From Sinotaia quadrata (lineage: Eukaryota; Mollusca; Gastropoda; Architaenioglossa; Viviparidae), in assembly GCA_028829895.1 (NCBI GenBank), contig CM054178.1:69761835-69825834 (forward strand): a stretch of 64,000 nucleotides of DNA, written 5' to 3'. Shown in pieces: positions 12,632 to 25,900 of this stretch. Position numbers and translations under genes: made by a program. Below the pieces are notes generated by a model, which was not told the origin of the DNA, made no database searches, and saw only the letters and a program-made list of their open reading frames with translations. Position 1 is the first letter of the stretch. Each line of letters opens with the position of its first letter.

Positions 12632-12879
12632 CCATGTAAATATATAAATATTATCTGAGGAAATGAACATACTTTTGTTTGCAAGAACAAAATCATTATT
12701 TTGTTTTCAAGGCACAGATTAATTCATGGAACATACAGGTATTATTCCATTTACACTGATGAGATTTACAAGCTTCCAATTTAATGCCATTTATAATTAA
12801 GAAATAAAACTGTGTTTGTGCCAACATGCATTGTTTTAAAATCATCACTGACATGTGTAAGTTACTTACATGCTTCATT

Positions 12880-12985
12880 TTAAAGTGACATAGTTAAATT
12901 TAAAAATGACATATAGCTGAATTTAAAAATGATGTCTAGTTGAATTAAAAGTGACATATAGTTGTTGAATTTAAAAATGCTGTAT
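12880..12985. repeat. Degenerate tandem repeat, about 30-bp unit, 4 copies
   Basis: Variants of TGACATATAGCTGAATTTAA AAA, located in the region downstream of the ADHFE1 stop. Confidence 0.7.
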
Positions 12986-13029
12986 AGCTGATAAATTAGC
13001 TGATTATCTGAAAAAGAATTAACTTTAGA

Positions 13030-13035
13030 TTTATT
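13030..13035 (-). other. Candidate polyadenylation signal for ADHFE1
   Basis: AATAAA on the minus strand about 255 nt after the stop. It is a plausible 3'-end signal, but AATAAA is common in such AT-rich sequence and no transcript evidence is available. Confidence 0.4.
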
Positions 13036-13240
13036 CTTTGTAAAAATTATAATCCCAATTTATGCCAATTTCCTTTTAGATAAAAACTTCAGGATTGTAT
13101 CTACGGTGTATGTTGAGAAATACCTGTATTTTATAAAAATGTAACATAAGAAAACCACTCAATCATCAATAGAAACAGTCTTCAGACATTTGTTTGATAA
13201 GGTCTTACTTTTCTTTTCTGGAATCTTGGGCTGAATCTTA

Positions 13241-13296
13241 GCTAACAGGTTCTCAATAAAAGATGAAAGATGCCATTGGCTAACAGGTTCTCAATA
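13241..13296. repeat. 18-bp direct repeat including the ADHFE1 stop codon
   Basis: GCTAACAGGTTCTCAATA occurs at 13241-13258 and 13279-13296; in the second copy TCA (13291-13293) is the TGA stop on the minus strand. Confidence 0.85.
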
Positions 13297-13374
13297 CACA
13301 GTCATAGATGCTTCTAGCATTGCAGCCAGATCCTCCTCTGTAAAAGGTTTTGGAGACAGTTTTGTGACACGGTG
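13291..13374 (-). CDS. ADHFE1: ADHFE1 exon 14 (residues 442-468) and stop
   Basis: An 84-nt terminal exon, acceptor TCTTTTGTAG. It encodes [20 protein letters not shown] and the C-terminus ASMTVY, then TGA. The 18 bp spanning the stop are repeated exactly 38 bp further on (13241-13258). Confidence 0.92.
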   Translation of the reverse strand, partial: HRVTKLSPKPFTEEDLAAMLEASMTVY

Positions 13375-16300
13375 CTACAAAAGAAATGAAATACATATGA
13401 GCAGGATTCTGCTTTTGATAAGAAATCTAAAACTTGCAAGTGAATATTAATACAAAGATTTTAGCAATTTAAACATACATAGCTCAATCTTGTATCAGGA
13501 AAAACCATCCCTACGAAGACAGAGAAAAGTGGACTGGGGAGGAGCATGGGAGTGAGAGAGGGATGGGGGGTGTAGAAAATGTATGTAGTAAACCCAGTTT
13601 AGGACTTTTGAGCTTCAAGGAAATGAAACAGATCTATAAGTCAAAGTTTATAATTGTAAAATGTAAAACATCAGTGATTGTAAAGTAGACACATTTCATA
13701 TAAAAGCAAAACTAGATATTTAAAAAAAAAACAAGTACATGTGTATATGATCAATTGTATTTTACTAATAATAATGTACAAAAAATATTTAATGAAAATA
13801 TCCTATGTGAACAGATGAATTTTCTTTTACCAATATGACAGATGTGAGTAAACTTGATTTTATCACTCACTAGATCATAACAACCCTTTCAGTCATACCA
13901 CTATTACTTCAGTCATTCCACTATCACATCACTTCAGACATTCCACTATCACATCACTTCAGACATTCCACTATCACATCACTTCAGACACTCCACTATC
14001 ACATCACTTCATACATTCCACTATCACATCACTTCAGACATTCCACTATCACATCACTTCAGACATTCCACTATCATATCACTTCAGACATTTCATTATC
14101 ACATCACTTCAGTCATTCCATTATCACATCACTTCAGACATTCACTATCACATCACTTCAGTCATACCACTATCACATCACTTCAGTTACAGCAGCATCA
14201 CTTCAATCATGCCACTAATACATCACCAGTCATATCACTATCACATCATTTCAGTCACACTACAATCACATCACTTCAGTTAAATCACATCATCTCTACT
14301 TTACCAATACACAATGCCACAATCTTTACATTACCACCACTACACGATGCCACCATTTCCTACATCATCATCATACACAATGCCACAATCTCTACATTAC
14401 CACCACTACACAATGCCACCATCTCTAATACATCATCACTACACAATGCCCCAATCCCTACATCACAACCATCACATAATGCCACCATCTCTACATCATC
14501 ACCACAACACAATGTCCATCCCTACTACATCATCACCACTTCACAATGCCCCAATCCCTACATCACAACCACAACACAATACCACCATCTCTACATCATG
14601 ATCATTACACAATGTCATAATTCTTACATCACCACCACTACACAATGCCACCATCCATACATCATCTCCACTACACAAGTAATACCACCATTCCTAATCA
14701 TCATCACTACATCAATAATATCACCATTGCTACACTACCTGCAATGATGTCTTCATCAATCTTTGCATCTCACAATCATCGCTGATTATGTTATTACCAT
14801 CACTATGTAAGTAGAATTTAACATGCTATACTATTATCAGTTCACCATCACCCTATATATCAACATCCTTCAACAAGCTATACCACTGCCCTTTCACCAT
14901 CATTATATCATACAACATGTCTTATCACTATCATTTCACCATCAACATCATTCAACAAGTTATACCACCACCATTTCACCATCATTAAATCATCATTCAA
15001 CTAGCTAGATCACCATCATATCAACATCATTCAACATGTTATATCATTATCATTTCATGATATACCACCATCATTCTTTTGATAATTATCATGACTTTAA
15101 TATCACAATTACTCACTATACATTTGCCAACATCCCTTTAGGGCATAGCATCTTTACTCATTTAAAATATTTTAATATCATATGGCCATCATTTATAACT
15201 TTAATATTACTTCATAATTAAAAGCACTTCTTATCACCATCACATAAATTACTGTACTATGATTGTATCATATTTGTTCATGTTGCTACATTATCTCTTT
15301 TCACTTTTTCATACAGTATCTATTTACTGTCACACCATATCCATTCACTTTGTCACATAAAATCTGTTCACTTTGTCATACAATATCCATTTACTATGTC
15401 ACACCATATCCATTCACTTTGTCACACTATATCTATTTACCATGTTACATAATATCCCTTTACTATATCACACCATTTCTACTCATTTTGTCACACCATA
15501 TATATTAGCTGTATCATACTGTGGCAGAGCAAATTTGCCTCTCCCTATTTTAAATTTAATTTGTTATATAAATTGTTAAATTGTCAGAGTAACCTGACCT
15601 TGGGCATTCCTTATGATATTTCTGAAAGAGTCTGAGTTGAAGTAAACACTCGAGGCAAGAATATTCTAGAATTGCTGATGTAATGCAAATCGGTGAGTAG
15701 TTTTTATTATCCAATGGTTATGATTTGCAAGAATGAAACCAGCCAAGATAAAAACGTTTACTTGCTGTAGAAAATTCTCTGATAACTTTGAATTTGGAGT
15801 GGCAAGAAGAAAGTCCAGTTCTGAAAAGAGGCCATTAGCTTGATGGTGAGTTAAATTGACTGGTTGAAAGAGAATGGACTTAGAAATATTTCATGCATTT
15901 TTGCTATTGATATGTTTTATGTAGAGATGTATTAAGTGAGTTGGCTTTTATTTTTAAAAGTGTTTGAACTAGGCTGCTCGCATTTAGTGTGTTGACACTT
16001 GACATTGCTTTGATATGTGTGTATTGGGCTAATAAATACTGTTGCAGGAAATTGTAAGTTGAGACTAGCATGTAAAATAGAATGAGGTTATAAGATAATA
16101 AAGTGGAAATTTAGGTTTGCTCCTTAATTATATTTTGCAGTGAGCAAGTAGCCTTTCCAGTTTCACGTGTTTACTGAATCTACTGGTTCATTGAGTATAA
16201 ACCTGAACGATCAGGAAGATGAGGGAAATATCTGTTGCAGCAGGTACACTATATACTTTTGATGTATCATGGCAAAGTCAGGAAAATTCTAGTACAGTGA

Positions 16301-19300
16301 AGTTACCAGATTTACTGTAATCATGTTCTGCTTGAATGACCTGACACAGCAAAGATTTGGTTTCGAGAGTAAAACAGCATGTCAGTTGTTTTCCATGTGT
16401 TTTGATGCCAACATTGTGACATTTTCACATTGTTGCAAAAGCAAGTGAAAGACACATGAAGCAGTGCTTAATCTTTTTTTATGTTTTTTTTGTAGGTTAT
16501 GTAAAAGACTATAATCACCTATCTCTAATAACTCCATTTCTATTCTCTGAAACAACTAACCTGTTACTTGTATTGACATACTGTTGAATAGTATTAATGA
16601 TAGACTGCGTAATTTATAAAATTATCTGAATGTAGGTTCGTGGAAATATTGATGTCAAGTAATCTATATCATTGTATTTGTCTTATGTATACTTGATTGT
16701 TGATTTAATAAATTTATTGACCTTCTTATGCATAAGGATAACTTTATGTTAGAGAAGATGGGGGGTGGATGGAGGCTTTTTAAATACAGATTAAAGATGA
16801 ATTTGTCTTCTCCTTTAGTAAGATGTTTTCCACATAGGGAAAAATTATGTGACCGTGAATATTTATCTTTTATGCTGTGGAAAAGAGAACACATTTACAT
16901 TGCCAGTATATCTGTCAAGTGAGAGAGACGAGTGGTTTTTACGGGAGGATCATTTATAAAATAAAATTAAGATTCTCATCACTTGTAATTAGTTTTGGAT
17001 AATTAATTAATTATAATAAACACTTTCATTAACTAAGTGGTGTTGCTGTCACACATACCTTATCCATTTTCTTGTCAATTCACCTTCATTTCTTAAAATA
17101 CTATATTATAGAATATTATACCACAATCAGTACTGGTTAAAAGCAGTAACTTCTCTTACTTGTGGTAAAGTCCCTTTGACTAGAGCTGGAATGTCGTCAG
17201 ATGTGAAGCCCAGTGCATGAAGTCCATTTGGAACACGCACTTCATGCATAATATGACGAAGTGTTTCAGATAACACTTTACCTGCATCAGTCCGTTTCAC
17301 ATTTTTTATATCTGCTCCTGAAATTAAAAATAAAATCAAGAATAATTAAGTACTATAAAAAAATGTATTTCAATAAAATATCTTCTTTTCCCTTTAAAAT
17401 ATTTATTTAGTTTGCTGTCCAGACTATTATCTTTTGTCTTGTGCAATTCTGTATTAGCATACAAGTACATAAAATGCTAAATAAGTGAAAAACATTGCAC
17501 ATTAAAAAGTTAACTTTTTCTTGAGAATGGCCTGCTAGACCCTTTCTTCCACTCCTGTCTCTCACCTAGACACTCAGCGGCCTCCAGATGGCGCTCTGGA
17601 GAGGCTGAAGCAGTGAACATGAAAACTGCCGGTGCTGTGATGATGACAGACAGACCATGAGGCTGCAACAGAACCAAATATTTATGAATGTTTCACAGAA
17701 GCGAAACAACTTATAATTAGTGGCAAGAAATTAGCAGCCATGTAATTACAACCTTTAATTTTTCTCATGTTATGCCTGACCACTATCAATAAAAAAAAAA
17801 CAAAGTTCACTTGATACCTAAAACTTAAAGGAGACTGAAAGTTAGTAAGGACTAACAAAAATATAGATCAATGCAATGGAAGAGCTAATACAAAGTAAAG
17901 CCTAACAAACTAAGGACTAATACAAAGGAAAGACAAATACAAAGTAAAGCCTAACAAACTAAGGACTAATACAAAGGAAAGACTAATACAAAGTAAAGCC
18001 TAATACAAAGTAAAGACTAACAAAGTAGGGAGTAACAAAGTAAGGACTAATACAAAGTAAAGACTAACAAACTAAGGACTAAAACAAAGTAAAGACTAAC
18101 AAAGTAAGACTAATACAGAGTAATGACTAATTTAAAGACTAAGAAAGTAAAGATTAATTCAAAGTAAAGACTAATATACAAAGTGAAAACTAACAAAATA
18201 AGGGCTAATACAAAGTAAAGACTAACAAAAATAAGGGCAAAGTAAAGACAAAAAACAAAATAAGGACTAATACAAAGTAAAGACTAACAAAGTTAGGACT
18301 AATATTAAAGACTAAAAAAGCTGGGGTTAATATAAAGACTAACAAAGTAGGGACTAATGCAAAGCAAGAACAAATTATGGACTAGCATAACAAGAACTAA
18401 CATAAAGTAAAGAGTAATGTAAAGTAATGACTAGCACAAAATAAGGAATAACAACAAAGGACTTATAATGCAAGAACTAACGAAATGCAACAACTACCTA
18501 TAAAGTTCCCAATGCAGTGCCCATGAACCACTTCTTTGTTCTTCCTTGCCTTCATATTATTCTAGGACCTGCTTGTTAAGTGTATTTCCCCCATCTTTAT
18601 TGCTGTATACAAGTTGGTTAATGGACTTGGCTTTGTTTTTAATAAGGTAAAACCACTGTAGCATGATTTATTCATACATACCAAATATGTATTTTCACTT
18701 CCTGATTACATGTAATCTCCCATGCATTCTTCACCTTACATGAAAATGTATTCCATTAATGCATTCTTCATCTTACATGAAAATGTATTCCATTAATGCT
18801 TTCTTCCAGTGATAACTCATGATTTTTCTCAACCTCGAGTACTACCTCTCCTCTAATAACACTCCAAATGTCAAAATGGCAATATTAATTTTTCTTTTCT
18901 GTTACTGGGATCAAGTGCTTGAAATAAAGATCACAGTTCCAACAAAAGAGTTTCATGCAAAATAAAAATAAAAATATCAGCACTTACAAAGAGAGAAATT
19001 AATGCAACTGGCATAATTAAACAAAGTGCTTAAGTACAAAGCTGTATTAGTAATGTACATACTATAAGCGGGTGATCAGGGTCATAATCTTCAGATCTAA
19101 AATCTTTCACAAGACCGGAGATGGGATAAGACATTCCATGACTGAAAACACAATTTAAAAAATAATTTACAATACAACAGAAAGCAAAAGAGCAAAAAAA
19201 AAAATAAAAGCAATCTATCACTTTCAAATTAAAAAAAAAATAATGATAATACTGATTCTAATTACTATTCCAGTTCTGATTTCGGCGTATGAATAAGAGT

Positions 19301-22300
19301 CATATAATTCTGTGTGACAGGCATGCCACTTAGTTAATGAAAATGATTATTATTAATTAATCTTTCATAACGAATTGCAAGTGATGAGAATATTAATTTG
19401 ATTATTAATGATCCTCCAACAGACACCACTCATCTATCACTTGGCAGATATGGAGGCGCTGTAAATATTTTTCCTCTTCCACAACATAAAACAACATTTA
19501 CAGTCACACAATATTTCCGAGAGTGGAAAACTTCTTACTAAAGGAGAAGACAAATCCGACTTTAATCCATATTTAGCTAGCCCCCATCCACCCACTTTCT
19601 TGTCCAACATAAGATTATCAATATGCATAAGAAAGTCAATATATTTAACAATAAATTTATTGAATGAACAATCAAATATACATATGACAATTACAATGAA
19701 ATAGATTACTTGACATCAATATTCCACAAACTCACATTCGGATAATTTTACGTTACACAGGCTCTATGTATAAAGAAATGAAATTACAGTTCAACAATAG
19801 AGTCAATACAAATCGCAGGTTAGTCCTATCAGAGAATAGAAATAGAATTATTAGAGGTAGTTTATTGTAATCTTTTATATAACCTGGATTAAGCACTGCT
19901 TTGACAGTCTTTCATTGGCCTTACATCAATGTCAAATGTCTGCGGGTCAGTGTGGAAAATATTAATGTGCACTTTCCTCTTGAACCACTTGAGTGATCTC
20001 CTCACTGTGTCTGTTCCTTCAAGCAGAACATGATTACAGTAATTCTAGCAACTTCAATATACTAGAATTCTCCCAACGTGTCCAGCATATATATCAAAGT
20101 ATGTAGTGTACTTCCTCACACTTACACGCACCACAACAGATGCTCATGTTCCCCTCCTAGTTGTACAGACTTATGACCAGTGAAAAGGTGAAGGGTAACT
20201 AGAAACTTGGAAATCAAATTCAATCTCAAAGCTTGAAACGCAAAGTCAAAAGGCCACTTGCTCACTGCAAAATACAATCAAGGAACAAACATAAGTTTCC
20301 CGTTTATCATAATATAACTCCATTCTATATCACATCACATTCTCAACTTAACAATCTCCTGTAAGAGTATTTATTAGCCCGATACACACACATGTTAAAA
20401 TAAACACAGCATATCAATATCAAGTGTTAGCATATTATATGTGTGCAGCTTAGTTCAAACAAAAGTCAACTCAAATAGTACATCTCTACATAAACACAAG
20501 TATAACATATCAATAGCGATAATGCATGAAATATTCCTAAGCCCATTCTCTCTCAATCAGTCAATTTTAACTCACCATCAAATTAATAACTGCCTTTCAA
20601 AGCCGGACTTTCTTCTTCCACTCAAAATTCAAAAGTGATTAGAGAGCAGAATTTTCTACAGCAAGAGAACTCCTTAAACTCAGCCCATTGGCTAGTCTTG
20701 TTCTCGTAAATCACGATCATTGGATAATAAAAAACACTCATTCAGTTTGCATTCCATCAGCAATCTAGAATGTTTTGCCTGGAGCTGTTTACTTCAACTC
20801 AGACTCTTTTAAAAATAACACCATAAGGAGTGCCCAAGGTTGAGTTACTTTGACAATTTAGCAATTTATAATTATATAACAATTTAAATTTAAAATAGGG
20901 AGGGGCAAATTTACTCTGTCACAGATTCTATAAAACTGTCTTCATTCTTCTTGTGTGCTGCAGTGTATTCAAGCAGAATTCAAGTCAAACAATTTAAGCA
21001 CATTTTGCAAAAGTATATAAAATATAAGGAGTAATACAACTCATATAATCTGATATATAAGACTCGAACAACTAAGTCACATCTTTGTAATGTGTACACA
21101 TTTAACTTGATTATAAAAGTAGGGATTTGTGAGAGGCTTAAAAATGTAATATCAGCTCATCCTAGGCACTGAAATAGCAACGTACCACAAATGCACTCCA
21201 GCATTACCAAAGCCAATGCCTGCAAAACAGCTGGCTAGCAACATTTCTGATCTGGCCTCACGGTCACCCACATTATATACAGCTCTAGGAATAAGAGAAA
21301 TAAATATCTGAGTGACTATATGTGTGTATGTACATGTGTGTGTGTGTTTGTGCTGTGTACCTGTATATATGTGTACACCATATTGCATGTACACTATGTG
21401 AAAGAGTGTATTGATATGACCAATATACAAATGAGAAAAACAAAATTAAAACAAAGAAATAAACAGAAAGACAGGTAGAGAGAGAGACAGATACACAGCA
21501 AGATAGACAGACAAATATCTAATTTTGAATAAATTATGCACTAACAATTATTTTATAATACAAAGAAAAAACCCACAGCAAAGTTAAACTGTTTAGAAAG
21601 GAATAAAATAAAACATTTTGAAGGTAGATTTCCAATGATCAAATATTTAATCAAAATACGGTCATTAAAACCATGTTTTAAGATGCAACACATTTAGATA
21701 TGTTATTTGTGAAGAGAGGAATAAAAAAGGAAAGATCTCAGGTGGCAGGGTGAGAGAAAAGAAGGAAAAGGAAAAAGAAAAGTAGAAAGGGAGAAAGAAA
21801 GGAAAAATGAGGAAAAAATAGTGAATAAAAATAGTGAAAGAGAAAAATGTGAAGGAAGAACTTGGGAAGAGGAAGGATAAATAAGTGATAAGCAATAATT
21901 TAGAAGAATATTGACTTCTTGCTCAAATGACTGGGTTTAATCAGTGTTTGTGGTGGAAAAAATTACAGGTAATCTTATAGATCAAGTTGATAGGTGTATG
22001 ACTAATCTGCCTGGTGGGATATCTATAAATTCAGTCCCATTTGCTATAGGTCACAAGACATTATGGCAGTTCAAAATTGGAAAAAAAAAACAGTCTGCTG
22101 CCCACTCCAAAGAATTTAATTGTTTCCATGGAGCTTGTGTGACAGTTAAGTGAAAGGCTGTGTGAAAAGCTGAATGAAAAGTTGAAAGAGGATGTGAAAC
22201 CCAAATCAAACAGAGGGAGGGAGGAAAAAGTAAATAAAAAACTGAGGAATGAAGTCAAGACTAAATATGTGATAAAGTAAAGTAGTCTGTTTTTGTGCAA

Positions 22301-22896
22301 TGAGACTGTTAGGGGAAAAATGGCTGAGAAAAGAAAAGAAGGAAGGTTGAGAAAAGAAAGGAAAGAAGGCTGAGAAAAGAAAGGAAGGAAGAGTTTCTAA
22401 ATTGCTGACCGAGTTAAATATTTTGATGTTACACGAAGAGCATGCTTTGACCATACATCGCTGATGGGGTTGTTGCCCTGATAAGCAGGCCGCAGAAGGG
22501 GATTCTCAGGTCTTGGTGTCCTCTCATAGTAAGGCAAAGCAGTGAATGATTCAATAGCATGGCTAGGAAGAAACACATCAACAATGTGAACAAAATTATA
22601 TAATTCTGTTACTGAATCATAAGAAATTATGAAATAATCAAACTCAAATAAATACTTAAATAACCGAGGGAAGTAGAGAAACCTGACAATTATGTACTAA
22701 GTACCTGAATCCAAACACAATACATAAGACACTTGATCAAAAATAGATTTCAATATTAGTGGTCAATCTACCTGTTCTGAACCTTAGAATCAAGATGTAC
22801 ATATATATATATGAATTTCACAAAAGAATATTTAAACTCAAAGAATTCAAAATGAAACATTAAGCACAGCACCAAGTTATATATTATACACACACA

Positions 22897-22930
<34 letters not shown>

Positions 22931-25900
22931 GATGTTTGATTACACTTAAGCTCTTTTGGGATTAGCATAATGTCTGTGAGTATCGATTGAGGGACTAATA
23001 TTTCAAGTGCTGGAACTGAGTTCACGTTGCACCCTTTCTCCATATGGAAAATGGAAATGATTATCATATTCTCACAGAAACTAGTAATCTTTCTAAATAA
23101 AGTAAGATTGTCCTTACCAGAAAATTGTGCTGTAGGAGATATCCCATGGGCCCAAACTCCTCCTTGCAGTTGGAGTCTGGGCCTATGGGATTCGATTATA
23201 GATTTACTTTCATCCATCAAAATGATTTAAAAATAAACATTGACAAAAGCACCTTCATAAACAAACATTCAAAGTGAAAACTACTTAAAAAATGAGCTGA
23301 TAAGAAATTACAAAACTGTAACTAAATAACAAACCGCAACCCTTCCCACTGTGCAAAAATGAAAGTTAAGAAAAATAGAGAAGGAAGAAAAAAAGAAGAA
23401 AATAATGAATACAACCCCCTTACCACAAAACATCTAATCCTGAGTATGCTGCAACCTTATCAGGTAATGTTCGCAGGTGAAGAGGGTCCAAAATGCCAAG
23501 AGTTGGTCTTAAGGCTCTATGGGATATTCCTGAAAAGGGAAAAAAAAATGCACACAATTTTCTTTCTTTCTAGAAATGACTTTATGAAGAACTTTTTTTT
23601 TTTTAAAAACGTACATTGTAGTCTGCAATACTGTATAGCAAAAATAGCAAACAATTTAACTGAGCAGTCCTCTAAATATTTGCATATTTCAAAAACAAGA
23701 AAAAATATTTAATATTCCATGATATTTTTCTATCTGTGAACTGGTCCATTTGATAAAGCAGATAACAGATACTGTTACGAACAGGTGGAGCACTTTGTAA
23801 ATAAGTAGAATATTTTATAAACACATATTTTAAAAACAAGTGAAGCATTTAATAAATGGAGCATTTCATAAACAAGTGGGATTATTTCACAAATAAGTGG
23901 TGTACTTTATAAACAAGCAGAATATTTAATAAACAAATGGAGTATTTTATAAACATATAGGACTATTTAATAAAAAAAAGTGGAGAACTTTATAGACAAG
24001 AGAAGCATTTTCTCTTTCATTAGGAAGAGATATACAGAAGTTGTAAACAGAACAGAAATGAGTGACAGATTTATTTTTGCTAAATATAAAATTGAGTGAA
24101 TATAGGATTAATAAAAAGAATATTTTTCATTTGTACTATTAACAACAAAATAATAAATGAAGGAACAGATGCTAAACATTGCTCTTATAAAGTAATGATA
24201 GGTATTTTTTTTTAAAACCTTAACAAAAACTACTCAAACATTTAATGAATGATAGATGATTATGTAGTAACAGTACTCACCAGTCTTTGCCTTGAGAGAG
24301 ACAAAATCAAACACAGCAGTTCCTGTTGTTTCACTCCCTGTTCCAGCAGTTGTAGTCACTACAACAAAAAGCATCAACCATCTGAACAACATTACTACAA
24401 CAAAAACACCATCTGAACAACATTACTACAACAAAAAACATCAACCATCTGAACAACATTACTACAACAAAAACATCATCTGAACAACATTACTACAACA
24501 AAAACATCAACTATCTGAACAACATTACTACAACAAAAAACATCAATTATCTGAACATCATTACTACAACAAAAACATCAACTACCTGATGAAAAATTTT
24601 GCTCCCCAAAAACATCAAGTGATGAAAAATCACTACAACAAATCACGCCAACTAAATGATGAATAATGTTACTAGCTACCACACCAATTCCTGATGAACA
24701 ATGTCTCTACAAGAAATTGAGAATCTATTTGCAGTTTTCAATGGAACATCCACTCAGGTGTCTGACACTTTACCTGGAAATGGTGTCTGACAGTTTAACT
24801 AAATAGTGGCCGACAGTTTTATACAGTGGTTGACAATTTTACCTGCAATAAGTGGTCGGAGAGCATGAGTGACAGGTTTGCCTTTTCCAATTGGAGCATT
24901 GACATAATCCAAAAATTCTGCTGCTGGATTGCTGGAGTATAAATTAGCTGCTTTGCATGTATCCATCACTGACCCACCACCCACAGCCACAAATAGGTCA
25001 AAGTTTTCATCCTTGGCAAACCTGATGGCATCCTTGAAACTGTAAAAATAGAAATCCAAGTGAAAAAGCAAAATTTCCATAAATAAATATTTAAATGCTT
25101 AATAAAGTACTGTTAGATAAATAAATATACTTACAGCATTAATAAAACTGCAAAGCATTCAAAAGTTTACATATGAATTATAGGTTCAGCAGCTCATATT
25201 TAATGTCTGGTCTGTAACCTACATTTAAAGCCTGATCTACAACCTACATTTGATGTCTGATCTAAATCTACATTTAATGTTTGAGTTTTGGCTGTAAAGT
25301 TACATTAAATTAAAACAAAGTATGCAAGTTTTTTTTTTCAGAAAACATTTTTTTCAACAAGACTAAGATATCCCCCTTCGCTTCAGGTAAAATGCATTAT
25401 TTCAATAAGGAGAGATTGGCCAGCTTCTAAATTGGAAAATGATTTACCTGTTAAATAATAATAATAAATAAACTATATTAAAAAATTTACAGTGAAATAA
25501 ATGCATGTGGTTCTTGAGGGAACCCATTTTTAAAATGAGAAAGCATCAGATTTAGCAGGTTGCTGTTTCTTTAAATTTCGTTTTACCTCTCATCTGAAGG
25601 CTCCACACGAACTTGGTCGTACACTTTATAAGGAATGCCATGTCGCTCCAGAGATTCCATGGCCATGATGACTGGCTCTAAATTCATGAGATTGTGGTCT
25701 GTCATTAAGCAAACATTTTTTGCCCCCATATTCTTACAATCCTGGAACAATAAATAAGCCGAAATTGTAAATTTTAGTAAATAAAAGTTGTAACTATACC
25801 CTTTTCCTCATTTGCTTGCTTTGCAGGCATGCATGCATGCTCACACATACAAGTTTGCACACACAAATGCCTACACATACACAGACAAGCACATGCATAT

